From Joyebacterum sp964521425 (GTDB taxonomy: Bacteria; Joyebacterota; Joyebacteria; Joyebacterales; Joyebacteraceae), in NCBI GenBank assembly GCA_964521425.1, contig CAZFRO010000009.1, forward strand, positions 22,176 through 86,175: a DNA stretch of 64,000 nucleotides, in the 5' to 3' direction. The position numbers and the translations under genes are program-made. The notes below the pieces were generated by a model. It saw only the letters and a list, made by a program, of their open reading frames with translations, was not told the origin of the DNA and did no database searches. Within the stretch, counting starts at the first letter, position 1; the number at the start of each line of letters is the position of its first letter. Of this stretch, positions 35,117 to 44,111 are shown one piece after another.

Positions 35117-35506
35117 ATGTCGAAGTTTTGGGATGATGTCAAGGAAGCGATCGTCGATGGCTACATCTACGCGGCGGACAAGGCTGAGGAGATGACTCAG
35201 ATAGGCCGTGCGAAAGTGGACATCCTGAGTACGAATCGGAGAATCGCCAGTGCCATGTCGGATCTCGGCGGCAGGGTGTTCGAACTCTACGACGACGACA
35301 AGGCGAGCGAGATGCTCGACGATGCGAACATCCTGGGCACGATCGAACGGATAAGAGACGAGCGTCGGGAGCTGGACCGACTCCGGGCGGAGATTGCAGA
35401 GGTGAAGGCGGCTCGTGAGGAGGCGGCGGGTGAGAAGCCTGAGGGCGTGGAGCCTGCGGATGTGAAGCCTGCGGCTGCGGCGTCGACGGACGAAACCGGC
35501 TCCTAG
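35117..35506 (+). CDS. Coiled-coil protein, unknown function
   Basis: The protein has 129 residues, with CGGAGGACG before the ATG. It is almost wholly helical and charged: an N-terminal amphipathic part (FWDDVKEAIVDGYIYAADKA), a heptad-like region (about 75-105, IERIRDERRELDRLRAEIAE) and an Ala/Glu/Pro tail. It resembles small stress or phage-shock helical proteins in general character only. It has no signal peptide. Confidence 0.75.
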   Translation: MSKFWDDVKEAIVDGYIYAADKAEEMTQIGRAKVDILSTNRRIASAMSDLGGRVFELYDDDKASEMLDDANILGTIERIRDERRELDRLRAEIAEVKAAREEAAGEKPEGVEPADVKPAAAASTDETGS

Positions 35507-35570
35507 GGGCGAGGACTAATCCGGCGCATCACCTAAACGACTGGTATCTGCGACTGTCTAACACGGAAAC

Positions 35571-37103
35571 GTGTGGGACGAAGACCGACAACGGGCGCGC
35601 GGCAGAAAAGGGTGGCAGGGTATGAGAGGATTCAGCACGTGGATCGTGGGAGGCGTCTCCCTAATTCTCGTGGGTGTGCTCGGCGGAGTGATCATCACGA
35701 CGAGCTCAAACCTGGCGCCGGTATCCAGTGCACAGGACGTGACGTCGAGCGGCGTCAATGTCAGCGGTTTGGCTGCCGCTGCATTCGGCGAGAGTCCATT
35801 CGTGGCGGTTGCCGATGAGGTCATGCCGGCCGTGGTCAGTGTCGACACCAGGAGGACGATCAGGCGGGGCGTTGACCCCTTCAACGACATGTTCCGCAGG
35901 TTCTTCGGAGACACGCCGGATGGGGACTCGGAGCCCCGGTACCGAGAGTATGAGGTCCCGGGATCGGCATCCGGGTTCATATTCGACCGGAGTGGATACA
36001 TTCTGACGAACAACCACGTTGTGGCGGGAGCTGACGACGTGACGGTGACTCTTCACGACGGGCGGGAGTTCTCCGCCGTGGTCGTGGGAGAGGACCCGAG
36101 TACGGACATCGCGGTCATCAAGATAGACGGAGACGATCTGCCGTTCGTGAGGCTGGGTGACTCAGACAAGATCAGGGTCGGAAGCTGGGCGATCGCAATC
36201 GGAAACCCGCTCGACCTCGAGGGTACTGTCACAGTTGGCGTCGTGAGCGCGGTGGGAAGGGTCGACCTCCGGATCAGTGGAGGCGCACCCATCTACCAGG
36301 ACTTCATCCAGACCGATGCCTCAATCAACTTCGGCAACAGCGGAGGACCGCTCTGCAATGTCAAGGGTGAGGTGATAGGCATCAACGCGGCGACCAATGC
36401 GGCCGCAGAGGGGATCGGGTTCGCGATTCCGATCAACCTGGCGAGCGAGGTCGCGAACGCGCTCATGGCAGGGGGGAAGGTCGTCCGCGGGTACCTGGGC
36501 ATTGTCCCGCAGGACATAACAAATGATCTTGCTGAGGCGACCGGGCTCGAGAGCACGGACGGAGTTCTCGTCGCCAGCGTGGAACCTGGTACGCCGGCGG
36601 CTGACGCCGGGCTTCTGGCGGGCGATGTGGTGAAGAGCTTCGCCGGTGTCGCGATCGATGGCGCCGCGCAGTTCAGACGCGTCGTTGCCGCTGTGGAGCC
36701 GGGAAAGCGCGTGGACGTCGAGATCATCCGGGCCGGGCGCACGAAGACGCTGACGGCGGAGTTGGCGGAGAGACCCGGCGAGGACACGGTTTCGATCGAG
36801 GAGCCGGTTCCTGAAGAGACGTGGTTTGGTCTGGATGTCGTGGATCTGGACAATCCTGCTGCAAGGCAGCTCGAGATCGGGATCGACCACGGGGCGCTCA
36901 TCATCGGTGTCGAGAGGGGAAGCGCGGGCGACCGCGCTGGCCTCGAGGCTGGTGACATCGTCGTCCGCATAGGCAACACGGATATCAAGGACGTGGAGGA
37001 ATACCGCGAGGCCATGGCGAAGTACGAGGGAGTTGAGAAGGCCCTTGCTCTCATGGTACAGCGCGGCGCACACACCTACTTCGTGGCTGTGAAGCCGGGA
37101 TAG
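35571..37103 (+). CDS. HtrA/Deg-type serine protease with two PDZ domains
   Basis: The protein has 510 residues; ATG 35622 is an alternative start. An N-terminal membrane anchor (about 20-45) is followed by a trypsin-like domain with His near 149 (TNNHVVAG), Asp near 178 (STDIAVIKID) and Ser near 257 (NFGNSGGPL). The first PDZ (about 300-390) carries GYLGIVPQDI, and the second (about 410-505) ends the protein. It acts in periplasmic protein quality control. The anchored layout resembles DegS/HtrA proteins. Confidence 0.95.
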   Translation: MWDEDRQRARGRKGWQGMRGFSTWIVGGVSLILVGVLGGVIITTSSNLAPVSSAQDVTSSGVNVSGLAAAAFGESPFVAVADEVMPAVVSVDTRRTIRRGVDPFNDMFRRFFGDTPDGDSEPRYREYEVPGSASGFIFDRSGYILTNNHVVAGADDVTVTLHDGREFSAVVVGEDPSTDIAVIKIDGDDLPFVRLGDSDKIRVGSWAIAIGNPLDLEGTVTVGVVSAVGRVDLRISGGAPIYQDFIQTDASINFGNSGGPLCNVKGEVIGINAATNAAAEGIGFAIPINLASEVANALMAGGKVVRGYLGIVPQDITNDLAEATGLESTDGVLVASVEPGTPAADAGLLAGDVVKSFAGVAIDGAAQFRRVVAAVEPGKRVDVEIIRAGRTKTLTAELAERPGEDTVSIEEPVPEETWFGLDVVDLDNPAARQLEIGIDHGALIIGVERGSAGDRAGLEAGDIVVRIGNTDIKDVEEYREAMAKYEGVEKALALMVQRGAHTYFVAVKPG

Positions 37104-37262
37104 TGGGGCTCTGGTGGAGAGCCGGACGGACATCCGCTATCCGCCGGGAATCCACTGTCTCCACAAAGCATCAGAATATGGGAGTCGATGGACCGGGGCG
37201 TGTCCAAACGGGACCAGGACCCCGGTGAGTAATCAAAGGGAATTCGGAGGTAGTAGAACAAG

Positions 37263-38117
37263 ATGCCGTATTACGGAGAACCAGCAGAGGAAGACAAGAG
37301 TCTGGAGCTCTATCTTCGAGAGATCGCCAGGACCCCGCTTCTGACCCGTGAAGAGGAGCAGGAGCTTGGGAGACTGATCCTCAAGGGTGACCAGAGTGCT
37401 CGCGACGCGCTCGTGCAGGCGAACCTGCGCTTCGTCGTGAGTGTAGCGAAGGGGTACGCCCGGAAGACGGACGCTCCGATCATGGATGTCATAAACCAGG
37501 GCAACCTTGGGCTGATAGAAGCGGCGAATCGCTTCGATGCCGAGCGTGGACGCAAGTTCATTACGTACGCGGTCTGGTGGATCCGGCACGCCATCCTCAA
37601 GGGTATGGCTGAGCAGTCTGGGGCCATGAGACTTCCGCTCAACAAGACGGGGGCCATACGCAGAATGTGGCGGACGCTCGAGCGCCTGCGCCAGGAGACC
37701 GGGCGGGAGCCGAGCGACAAGGAGATCGGGGACGAGATGAGCCTTGCGCCTCATGTCATCGCGGATCTCAAGAAGCTGTCGGTCAGTAGTCTGTCGCTGG
37801 ACGCACCGCTCACTCTCGATGAGGATCTGAACCTCGGCGATATGGTTGCCGATCCCGCGGATGACCCAGCGGAGTACCTGCTTCACTACGAGTCGCTTGG
37901 GCAGGAGGTAGACTTCGCCCTCGACGTGCTGACCGAGAGGGAGTCGCTGATCGTGAAGCACTACTTCGGACTCGAGGAAGAGGACAAGAAGACGCTTGAG
38001 CAGATCGGCGCGATGATAGGTCTGACTCGCGAGCGGGTCAGGCAGATCAAAGAAGAGGCGCTCACGAAACTGAGGAGTGCACCAAGGGCCGAGGAGCTTC
38101 TGGTCTATCTGCACTAG
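37263..38117 (+). CDS. RpoD-like sigma70 family sigma factor
   Basis: The protein has 284 residues. Region 1.2 (SLELYLREIARTPLLTREEE), region 2 (ANLRFVVSVAKGYA, DVINQGNLGLIEAANRFD, FITYAVWWIRHAI), region 3 and region 4.2 (LEQIGAMIGLTRERVRQIKEEAL) are complete, while region 1.1 is missing. It is therefore either a compact primary sigma factor, as in some phyla, or a group 2 factor. It lies 159 nt after the protease, with GGAGG upstream. Confidence 0.93.
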   Translation: MPYYGEPAEEDKSLELYLREIARTPLLTREEEQELGRLILKGDQSARDALVQANLRFVVSVAKGYARKTDAPIMDVINQGNLGLIEAANRFDAERGRKFITYAVWWIRHAILKGMAEQSGAMRLPLNKTGAIRRMWRTLERLRQETGREPSDKEIGDEMSLAPHVIADLKKLSVSSLSLDAPLTLDEDLNLGDMVADPADDPAEYLLHYESLGQEVDFALDVLTERESLIVKHYFGLEEEDKKTLEQIGAMIGLTRERVRQIKEEALTKLRSAPRAEELLVYLH

Positions 38118-38141
38118 AAACCAGGCAGCATGAGCTTCGTT

Positions 38142-38178
38142 GTACATGCACCCACCGTCCGGAAGGATGGTGGGTGTA
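38142..38178 (+). terminator. Imperfect hairpin terminator after the sigma factor
   Basis: CCCACCGTCC pairs with GGATGGTGGG, and GTACA with TGTAC outside it, with a small bulge. GTCATTCTC follows, a weak U-tract. Confidence 0.4.
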
Positions 38179-38267
38179 CGTCATTCTCAAGGCACTCGCA
38201 CAAGCAATCTGCTTGACTGGGGGCCGGATTTCTCCATACCATCACCGATAGGCCCTGCTGGCAGGGG

Positions 38268-38350
38268 TGCGCCCAATGAGACTGTGGGCGCAGGGGTGCG
38301 CCCAATGAGACTGTGGGCGCAGGGGTGCGCCCAATGAGACTGTGGGCGCA
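38268..38350. repeat. Three tandem 25-bp palindromic (REP-like) repeats
   Basis: Copies at 38268-38292, 38297-38321 and 38326-38350 are identical: TGCGCCCA, 9-nt loop, TGGGCGCA. The linkers are GGGG, giving a 29-nt period. It is the same family as at 15227 and 19394. Confidence 0.88.
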
Positions 38351-38425
38351 TGACGTGTGGCGTTCTCAGGACGCAGCAAACCCCGAGCGGTCTTCGTTGT
38401 CTATATACATGCAGATGGAGACGGC

Positions 38426-38502
38426 AAGCAGTGCCGGACAGGCACGGCCGCTAGGCCGAGACAAAAAGCAGTGCCGGACAAGCCCGGCCGTGAGGCCGAG
38501 AC
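38426..38502. repeat. 37-bp direct repeat, two copies
   Basis: Units at 38426-38462 and 38466-38502 begin AAGCAGTGCCGGACA and end AGGCCGAGAC, with a few differences between them. They lie just before the M16-like gene; the GGAG after the second unit is its ribosome binding site. Nothing else was found in 38118-38514 beyond the hairpin and the palindromic repeats. Confidence 0.75.
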
Positions 38503-38514
38503 GGAGCCCCCATT

Positions 38515-39822
38515 ATGATACGCGCCCACCATTTCATGGTGATTGCAACCATGCTTACTCTGATCCTCGTCGCGGGGTGCGCCGACGTGGAGCGAGCGGT
38601 GCATGTGACCCGGACTCTCCCGAACGGCGTTACCATAATAGCCAAGGAGAATCGTGGGTCCGACATGGTCTCAGCGCATCTCTGGGTCCGTGACGGGGCT
38701 CTGTACGAATCAGCCGATGAGGCCGGAACGGCTGCTCTTCTTCGAAGCGTGATGGTGTCCGCCGAGCGGGACCCGATCCTTGAGGAGAGGGCGCAGGAGT
38801 TTGCGGGCAACGGTGGCGTCGTCATGGCGAGCCCCTCACATGATTTCGTCTACTACGTCACGACCTGTCTTGCCAAGCACTTCGAGAAAGCCGCGGAACT
38901 TCTCTACATGGGTACGACCAACACCGTCTTCAGCGACGAGGATGTTGAGAGCGCCAAGCAGGGGCTCCTCATCTCACTCGGCAAGTACGGCTCGAATCCA
39001 AGGGAACAAGCGTACCTCGCCTGCATGAAGAACATGATGGGCGAGCATCCCTACACGCGGTTTTCGTACGGATCCGCGGATGTCGTCACGGGACTTACGT
39101 CTGACGATCTGCGTGAGAGACATCGCAACATGTACGTCGGCAGGAATATGATCATCTCGGTCGTCGGGAATATCGACGCCATGCGCGCGGCCGACGTTAT
39201 CGAGTCGCTCTTCGGTGACGTGCCGGAGGGTGAGTTGGCTCAGCCGGTGGCCCAGGGCGTTGTCTGGCGCAGCGAGAACAGTGACGAGGTTCTTCACGGG
39301 GAGGGGTTTCCTCCATACATCATCGTCGGTTTCCCCGCACCGAGCGGTTCCGATGAGGATGTGGCGGCGATGGATCTCCTCCTGATGCTACTGGGGAGGG
39401 GAAGGGCATCGCGACTTGAGCGTGGCCTTATCCTGGATGAGCAGCTCGCGGTCAGTGTCAGCGCAGGATGGGGGACGAAGCGGCAGCCAAACCCCATCAT
39501 GGCGTGGGTCGATGTGGGCGACCATGACGTGGATAGAGCCAGAGAGGCCACCATCGAAGCGTTCCTGTCGCTTGCTGACGATCCAATAGACGAAGATGAC
39601 GTGGCCCGTGCGCGGATCGCTATGTTGACCGAAGTGGCGGAGGCCAGATGCACAATGGCTGAGCGAGCTTCCTACGAGTCCTACTACGCGACCGTGAGCG
39701 GTACGAACTTCATAGATGAGTACATGGCCCGGATCGATGAGCTGACCGCGGAGGATCTTGAACGCGTGGCGAAGAAGTACTTCCGCCGTGACAGCTACTC
39801 GGTCGCCATGGCCTTGCCGTAG
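38515..39822 (+). CDS. M16-family-like lipoprotein lacking the zinc motif
   Basis: The protein has 435 residues with a lipoprotein signal (LILVAGC, Cys22). The M16 insulinase fold is clear: an N-terminal domain, the sequence YVGRNMIISVVGNID, and a second half with GRASRLERGLILDEQLAVSV. At the place of HxxEH it reads AALLRSV (in GTAALLRSVMVSA), so zinc cannot bind in the usual way. It pairs with the next gene, which is also degenerate. In ordinary pairs one subunit is active, so this may be a binding or chaperone protein. Confidence 0.85.
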   Translation: MIRAHHFMVIATMLTLILVAGCADVERAVHVTRTLPNGVTIIAKENRGSDMVSAHLWVRDGALYESADEAGTAALLRSVMVSAERDPILEERAQEFAGNGGVVMASPSHDFVYYVTTCLAKHFEKAAELLYMGTTNTVFSDEDVESAKQGLLISLGKYGSNPREQAYLACMKNMMGEHPYTRFSYGSADVVTGLTSDDLRERHRNMYVGRNMIISVVGNIDAMRAADVIESLFGDVPEGELAQPVAQGVVWRSENSDEVLHGEGFPPYIIVGFPAPSGSDEDVAAMDLLLMLLGRGRASRLERGLILDEQLAVSVSAGWGTKRQPNPIMAWVDVGDHDVDRAREATIEAFLSLADDPIDEDDVARARIAMLTEVAEARCTMAERASYESYYATVSGTNFIDEYMARIDELTAEDLERVAKKYFRRDSYSVAMALP

Positions 39823-39864
39823 AGACCGGGCTCCGTGCGGTGCTTCAGAGACAGGGATGTGAAG

Positions 39865-41187
39865 ATGGTACGACAGAGCATACGTGGAACGAGATTCGCC
39901 GTCCCGGTGATTGCGACCCTTGTGGCAATGAGTGCCATTGCCGCGGCAGGCATGCGCCAAGTCCAGCTTGACAGCGGCTTGACTCTCATCGCCGTTCATG
40001 ACGGTTGGTGCGATATCAGCGCCGTCTCCGTCATGGTCGACGCCGGATCGAGATACGATCCGGACGAGCGTGGTGGTCTTGCCCAGCTCACGAACGGGAT
40101 GGTGTTCGAGGGAACACGCGATGCAACGCGGGAGGAGATCGCGGACGAGCTGGACAGGCTGTCTATCAAGTACGCCGCCCTGACATCAGAGGACTTCGCT
40201 GAAGTCTACATTGCTTCACACAAGACCGAGTTCAACACTGCCCTCGAGTGGCTGAGCGAGTTCATGCTGCGACCCGTCTTTGACGGAGAGCGTCTGGATT
40301 GGGAGAAGGAGTTCGCGATCGGCTCCTTCGAGAGCGATATGGACGATGCGTTCACACGGAACTACCGGAGGTTGAGCGGACTTCTCTTCCCCGGACATCC
40401 CTACTCCCACCCTGTGTTGGGTACACCCGAGAGCATTCCGGCGGCCACGCGGGATGATATCATCTCGTTCCACGAGCAACACTACGGGGCGAGCAACACC
40501 GTCGTTGTTGCCGTGGGCGATTTCGATGCGGACGAGATGATTGCCGGACTTGAGGTTCTCTTCGCAGGCTACCCCGCCCGCGATGTGGAGCGTCGAGGGA
40601 GTTCTCAAGTCGTTCGGGAGGGCCCGTCCGAACTCAATGCCTACCACGAGGGCGAGCAGGGATTCGTCGAGATCGGCTTCCTTGGTCCTGAGATCGGGAG
40701 CGATGACTACGCGGCGGTGCAGGTGATGATCAGTGCCCTCGGGGACGGCTCCGGCTCTCGGTTGTCCGGATGCTTCGGGGACAGTGATCCTGCGGAGCTG
40801 TGTGTGGCCGGAGCATTCGTCAGCGTCAGGTCCGAGGGCGTTCGGCTTGTCGCATATGCGTCTTCCGACGACGTCGATAGAACACTCCGGACTCTCAACG
40901 AAGAGATCGAGGGAATGAGAACCGTGGCAGTGAGTGCGGTCGAGCTTGAGCAGGCCAAGAGCAGAATCGAAACCCGGTTCGCAACGCATACCGAGACAAA
41001 CAGGGACAAGGCGGGCGCGATCGCACGACGCCACCTGCTCGGTCTCCCACAGGATTACCGCAGGGTGTATCTCGATCAACTGGAGTCCGTCACGGCAGAT
41101 GATGTGGAGCGCGTCGCACGCACGTACCTCGTCAATCCCGCAACGGTCGTCGAGAGGCCCGGCGAACCTCCGAGGCGCGGCATCTAG
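39865..41187 (+). CDS. M16-family-like exported protein lacking the zinc motif
   Basis: The protein has 440 residues from ATG 39865 (GTG 39835 also possible), with a signal peptide to about residue 30. The M16 signature region reads VDAGSRYDPDERGGLAQLTNGMVFEGT, where active members have AHFLEHM; His, Glu and His are all replaced. LSGLLFPGHPYSHPVLGTPESI and the C-terminal half are typical. It lies 42 nt after the first M16-like gene and probably forms a heterodimer with it. Confidence 0.85.
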   Translation: MVRQSIRGTRFAVPVIATLVAMSAIAAAGMRQVQLDSGLTLIAVHDGWCDISAVSVMVDAGSRYDPDERGGLAQLTNGMVFEGTRDATREEIADELDRLSIKYAALTSEDFAEVYIASHKTEFNTALEWLSEFMLRPVFDGERLDWEKEFAIGSFESDMDDAFTRNYRRLSGLLFPGHPYSHPVLGTPESIPAATRDDIISFHEQHYGASNTVVVAVGDFDADEMIAGLEVLFAGYPARDVERRGSSQVVREGPSELNAYHEGEQGFVEIGFLGPEIGSDDYAAVQVMISALGDGSGSRLSGCFGDSDPAELCVAGAFVSVRSEGVRLVAYASSDDVDRTLRTLNEEIEGMRTVAVSAVELEQAKSRIETRFATHTETNRDKAGAIARRHLLGLPQDYRRVYLDQLESVTADDVERVARTYLVNPATVVERPGEPPRRGI

Positions 41188-41221
41188 CGTCGGTCTTCAG
41201 ACTCAAACCTTGAGGTGTTGC

Positions 41222-41668
41222 TTGATCATCGTAAGCGCGTGTCTCGTGGGACTGAAGACGCGGCATGATGGTGATGACAATCTGGTCGAGGCAATCCGTG
41301 AGCTGGTCGCGCGGGGGGAAGCGATCCCCATCTGTCCTGAACAGCTCGGCGGACTCCCGACGCCACGAACACCGGCCGACTTCTCAGGCGGTGACGGGAA
41401 GGCCGTGCTTGATGGCGCCGCAAGCGTAGTCGACCGAAACGGAACCGACGTGACCGAGGCGTTCAGACGAGGTGCGGAGGAATCACTGTCCGTCGCCCGC
41501 ATGACCGGAGCGACCGTGGCTATCCTGAAGGAGCGAAGCCCCTCGTGTGGTGTGAGGCGCGTCTGGATTGACGGTGAACTTGCGGATGGTAGAGGGGTTA
41601 CGGCCGCTCTCCTCGAGCGGCACGGCGTCCGCATTGAATCAGAAGAAGACTGGCTCGACAAATCCTGA
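41222..41668 (+). CDS. DUF523 family protein
   Basis: The protein has 148 residues from TTG 41222, six nt after GAGG. DUF523 motifs are present: VSACLVGLKTRHDG, CPEQLGGLPTPRTPADF and ILKERSPSCGVRR. The three conserved Cys suggest metal or cluster binding. The function of the family is unknown. Confidence 0.85.
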   Translation: MIIVSACLVGLKTRHDGDDNLVEAIRELVARGEAIPICPEQLGGLPTPRTPADFSGGDGKAVLDGAASVVDRNGTDVTEAFRRGAEESLSVARMTGATVAILKERSPSCGVRRVWIDGELADGRGVTAALLERHGVRIESEEDWLDKS

Positions 41669-41749
41669 TGAGACGTGTACCCTGTCTGACAGTCCGCGCG
41701 ATGAGTTGGTGCGGGGGGTGCATTCGTGTATCCAGGCCACGGAGGTACG

Positions 41750-43060
41750 TTGCTGAGCGCAGGGGGAAATATCCGGACGCCGATAGCCACCATTCTCGTG
41801 GCGCTTGTACTCGTGACGTTCGCCGGCTCAGTGGTGGCGGGTGAGAGTCTTACGAGTCTGCGTTACTGGACGGCGCCCGATCACACACGCGTTGTCGTCG
41901 ACCTCACCGGATACGCCACCTACTCGACACGCGTTCTCAAGAACCCAGACAGAGTCGTCGTCCTCGTAGAGGGCGCCGACGCCGGTCAGGTACCTCGCGT
42001 GACGGCCGTCGACGATGGGGTCATACAATGTGTCCGCGTCAATCAGCTTGGGAATGGCGCACAGGTAGTACTCGACCTTGACGGCATATCCGGACACAAC
42101 GTCTTTTCGCTCAAGCCGTATCTGGGCAAGCCACACAGAATCGTCATCGATGTCTTGAGCGACACAGACCCGCGGGTATCAGAACCTGCGGGGGGAGACG
42201 GCGGACCGCTCGCGACCCGCGTTGTCGTCATCGATCCGGGGCACGGTGGTGAGGACCCGGGAACGCTTGGCAACGGGGTTCTGGTTGAGAAGGACGTCGT
42301 GCTCAACATAGGACACCGCGTCGCCCGGCTCCTGAGCGCAAGACCCGGGTACGAGGTGCGGATGACGAGAGACGGTGATTACTTCGTCAGCCTGAGGAAG
42401 CGGAAGCAGCTGGCCCAGACGTGGGGCGGCGACATCTTCATCAGCATTCACGGGAACTCTGCTCCCAATCGCCGCGCATCCGGAACGGAGATCTTCTTCG
42501 TTTCACCCGGCGGTGCGAGCGACCAGGCCGCGCGGGAGCTGGCGGACCGGGAGAATGCGGCGGATCTGGTCGGTGGTGTCTCGCCGGATGCCGCACACGA
42601 TGTTCTGTCCATCCTTGTCGATCTCAAGATGGGCGGCAACGTTCAGAAGAGCAGTCATCTCGCGACGATGATATCGAGTCAGGTCGCGAGCAGGGATCTG
42701 GGGCGGTGCGCCACAAAGCAGGCGGGCTTCGTCGTTCTGAAATCGCTCTCGATGCCGTCCGTTCTTGTCGAAGTGGGGTTTCTGTCGAACAGTCAGGACG
42801 TCGACAAACTGAAGCGTTCTGAGTACAGACAGAAGTATGCAGAGTGCCTGGCTCAGGCCATCGACGACTACTTCGGTTGCTATGTGCCGGCGCCGACGCC
42901 GGCGCTGAGCAGCGATACACACGTCGTCGCGGTCGGCGAGACGCTCTGGAGTATTGCGCGGCGCTACGACATCTCTGTTGAGAATTTGAGAAGCATGAAC
43001 GGGCTTCCCGACGACGGCACGATCAGGATAGGACAGGTGCTATCCGTGGAGAAATCGTAG
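41750..43060 (+). CDS. N-acetylmuramoyl-L-alanine amidase, AmiC-like, with AMIN and LysM domains
   Basis: The protein has 436 residues from TTG 41750 (GGAGG five nt upstream; GTG 41726 also possible). A signal peptide, an AMIN domain (about 30-130), Amidase_3 (about 155-375) with VIDPGHGGEDPG, the Glu in VEKDVVLNIGHRV, ISIHGNS and LVEVGFLSN, then a LysM domain (about 388-436, VAVGETLWSIARRYDIS). It cleaves peptidoglycan stem peptides during cell separation. Confidence 0.93.
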   Translation: MLSAGGNIRTPIATILVALVLVTFAGSVVAGESLTSLRYWTAPDHTRVVVDLTGYATYSTRVLKNPDRVVVLVEGADAGQVPRVTAVDDGVIQCVRVNQLGNGAQVVLDLDGISGHNVFSLKPYLGKPHRIVIDVLSDTDPRVSEPAGGDGGPLATRVVVIDPGHGGEDPGTLGNGVLVEKDVVLNIGHRVARLLSARPGYEVRMTRDGDYFVSLRKRKQLAQTWGGDIFISIHGNSAPNRRASGTEIFFVSPGGASDQAARELADRENAADLVGGVSPDAAHDVLSILVDLKMGGNVQKSSHLATMISSQVASRDLGRCATKQAGFVVLKSLSMPSVLVEVGFLSNSQDVDKLKRSEYRQKYAECLAQAIDDYFGCYVPAPTPALSSDTHVVAVGETLWSIARRYDISVENLRSMNGLPDDGTIRIGQVLSVEKS

Positions 43061-43117
43061 AGTAGCAGCACCCGGGCAGAGCGGTCGGGCGAGTGGGGAA
43101 TCACCAGGAGGGTGAAG

Positions 43118-44050
43118 GTGTCCGTAGGCAGGGCGATAACCAACAACATTGCACTCAAGATAGCCGCAGTCGTCCTGGCTCTGGCGCTCTGGGCATTTGC
43201 GAAGGGCGAGCAACGCGGAGACCGTCTCATGTCGGTGCCGCTCGTCGTCCGCAATCTTCCGGAGGGCGTGACGACGGTTGAGAAGGTACCGGAGACACTC
43301 GACGTAGTGCTCGCCGGAGCGAACAAGGAACTCGTCAGCCTCACACTCTGGGGAGACGTCTACGCATTCGTCGATATGACGGACGCCCACCCGGGCCGCT
43401 CGCTGAGGGTGAGTCTTTCTCCTGCGAATGTCGTTCTTCCACGCAACGCAGATGTCCTGGCGCTTGAGGTCAGGAACCCAAAGAGCCTGGACCTCGATAT
43501 CGATCGGCTGGTCACCAGGAGAATGAGGGTCGATCCCGTGACGGTGGGCGAACTCGCCGAAGGCTTCTTCACTCTCGGTCGCGCCATCAGTGTTCCTGAT
43601 TCGGTGACCATCCACGGTCCCGCGAGCGTTGTTGACTACCTGGAGAGCATACAGACGGAGAGTCTGGACATCTCCGGGAGGAGAGCGAGGGTCGAGGCCA
43701 GCCGGAGCGTTATCTTCGATGGGCCATGGAGCCTCAACTCTGTGCCTCGGGATGTGCGCGTCGTCGTCGAGGTTGAGGGAACGCGCACCGTTACTCTTGC
43801 AGGTGTCGCGGTCGTGTTTGAGCATGAGTCCGGCTTCCGGTCTGCCACGGTACGTCCGCTCGCGGCGGAAGTTGTCCTGAGTGGAGCCGAGCATCAGGTG
43901 AGTACGCTCGACGCCACCGATATCGCGATCGTCGTGGACGCACGTGGACTCCCCAAGGGTACGCACGAGCTGGTCCCCGTCATCGAGACTCCGGAGGGCG
44001 TCGATGCGGAGCAAGTAACTCCGCTTCGGTTCACCGTGACTCTCGAGTAG
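43118..44050 (+). CDS. YbbR domain protein
   Basis: The protein has 310 residues from GTG 43118, which has AGGAGG at the right distance; GTG 43112 abuts it. One N-terminal membrane helix (IALKIAAVVLALALWAFAKG) is followed by three YbbR-like repeats (for example SVPLVVRNLPEGVTTVEKVP and VDPVTVGELAEGFFTLGR). Relatives regulate diadenylate cyclase in Firmicutes, but no cyclase gene is present here. Confidence 0.85.
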   Translation: MSVGRAITNNIALKIAAVVLALALWAFAKGEQRGDRLMSVPLVVRNLPEGVTTVEKVPETLDVVLAGANKELVSLTLWGDVYAFVDMTDAHPGRSLRVSLSPANVVLPRNADVLALEVRNPKSLDLDIDRLVTRRMRVDPVTVGELAEGFFTLGRAISVPDSVTIHGPASVVDYLESIQTESLDISGRRARVEASRSVIFDGPWSLNSVPRDVRVVVEVEGTRTVTLAGVAVVFEHESGFRSATVRPLAAEVVLSGAEHQVSTLDATDIAIVVDARGLPKGTHELVPVIETPEGVDAEQVTPLRFTVTLE

Positions 44051-44111
44051 GTCTGTGCAGGATTTCCGAAGGGCAGAAGCCCGTCCAAGTTCCCGGTCTG
44101 GAAAACTCAAC

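Noticed and set aside
38268..38350. CRISPR-like array of short repeats
   Set aside because: Linkers are only 4 nt and identical, and each unit is a palindrome. This is a tandem REP-like element, not repeats with unique spacers.
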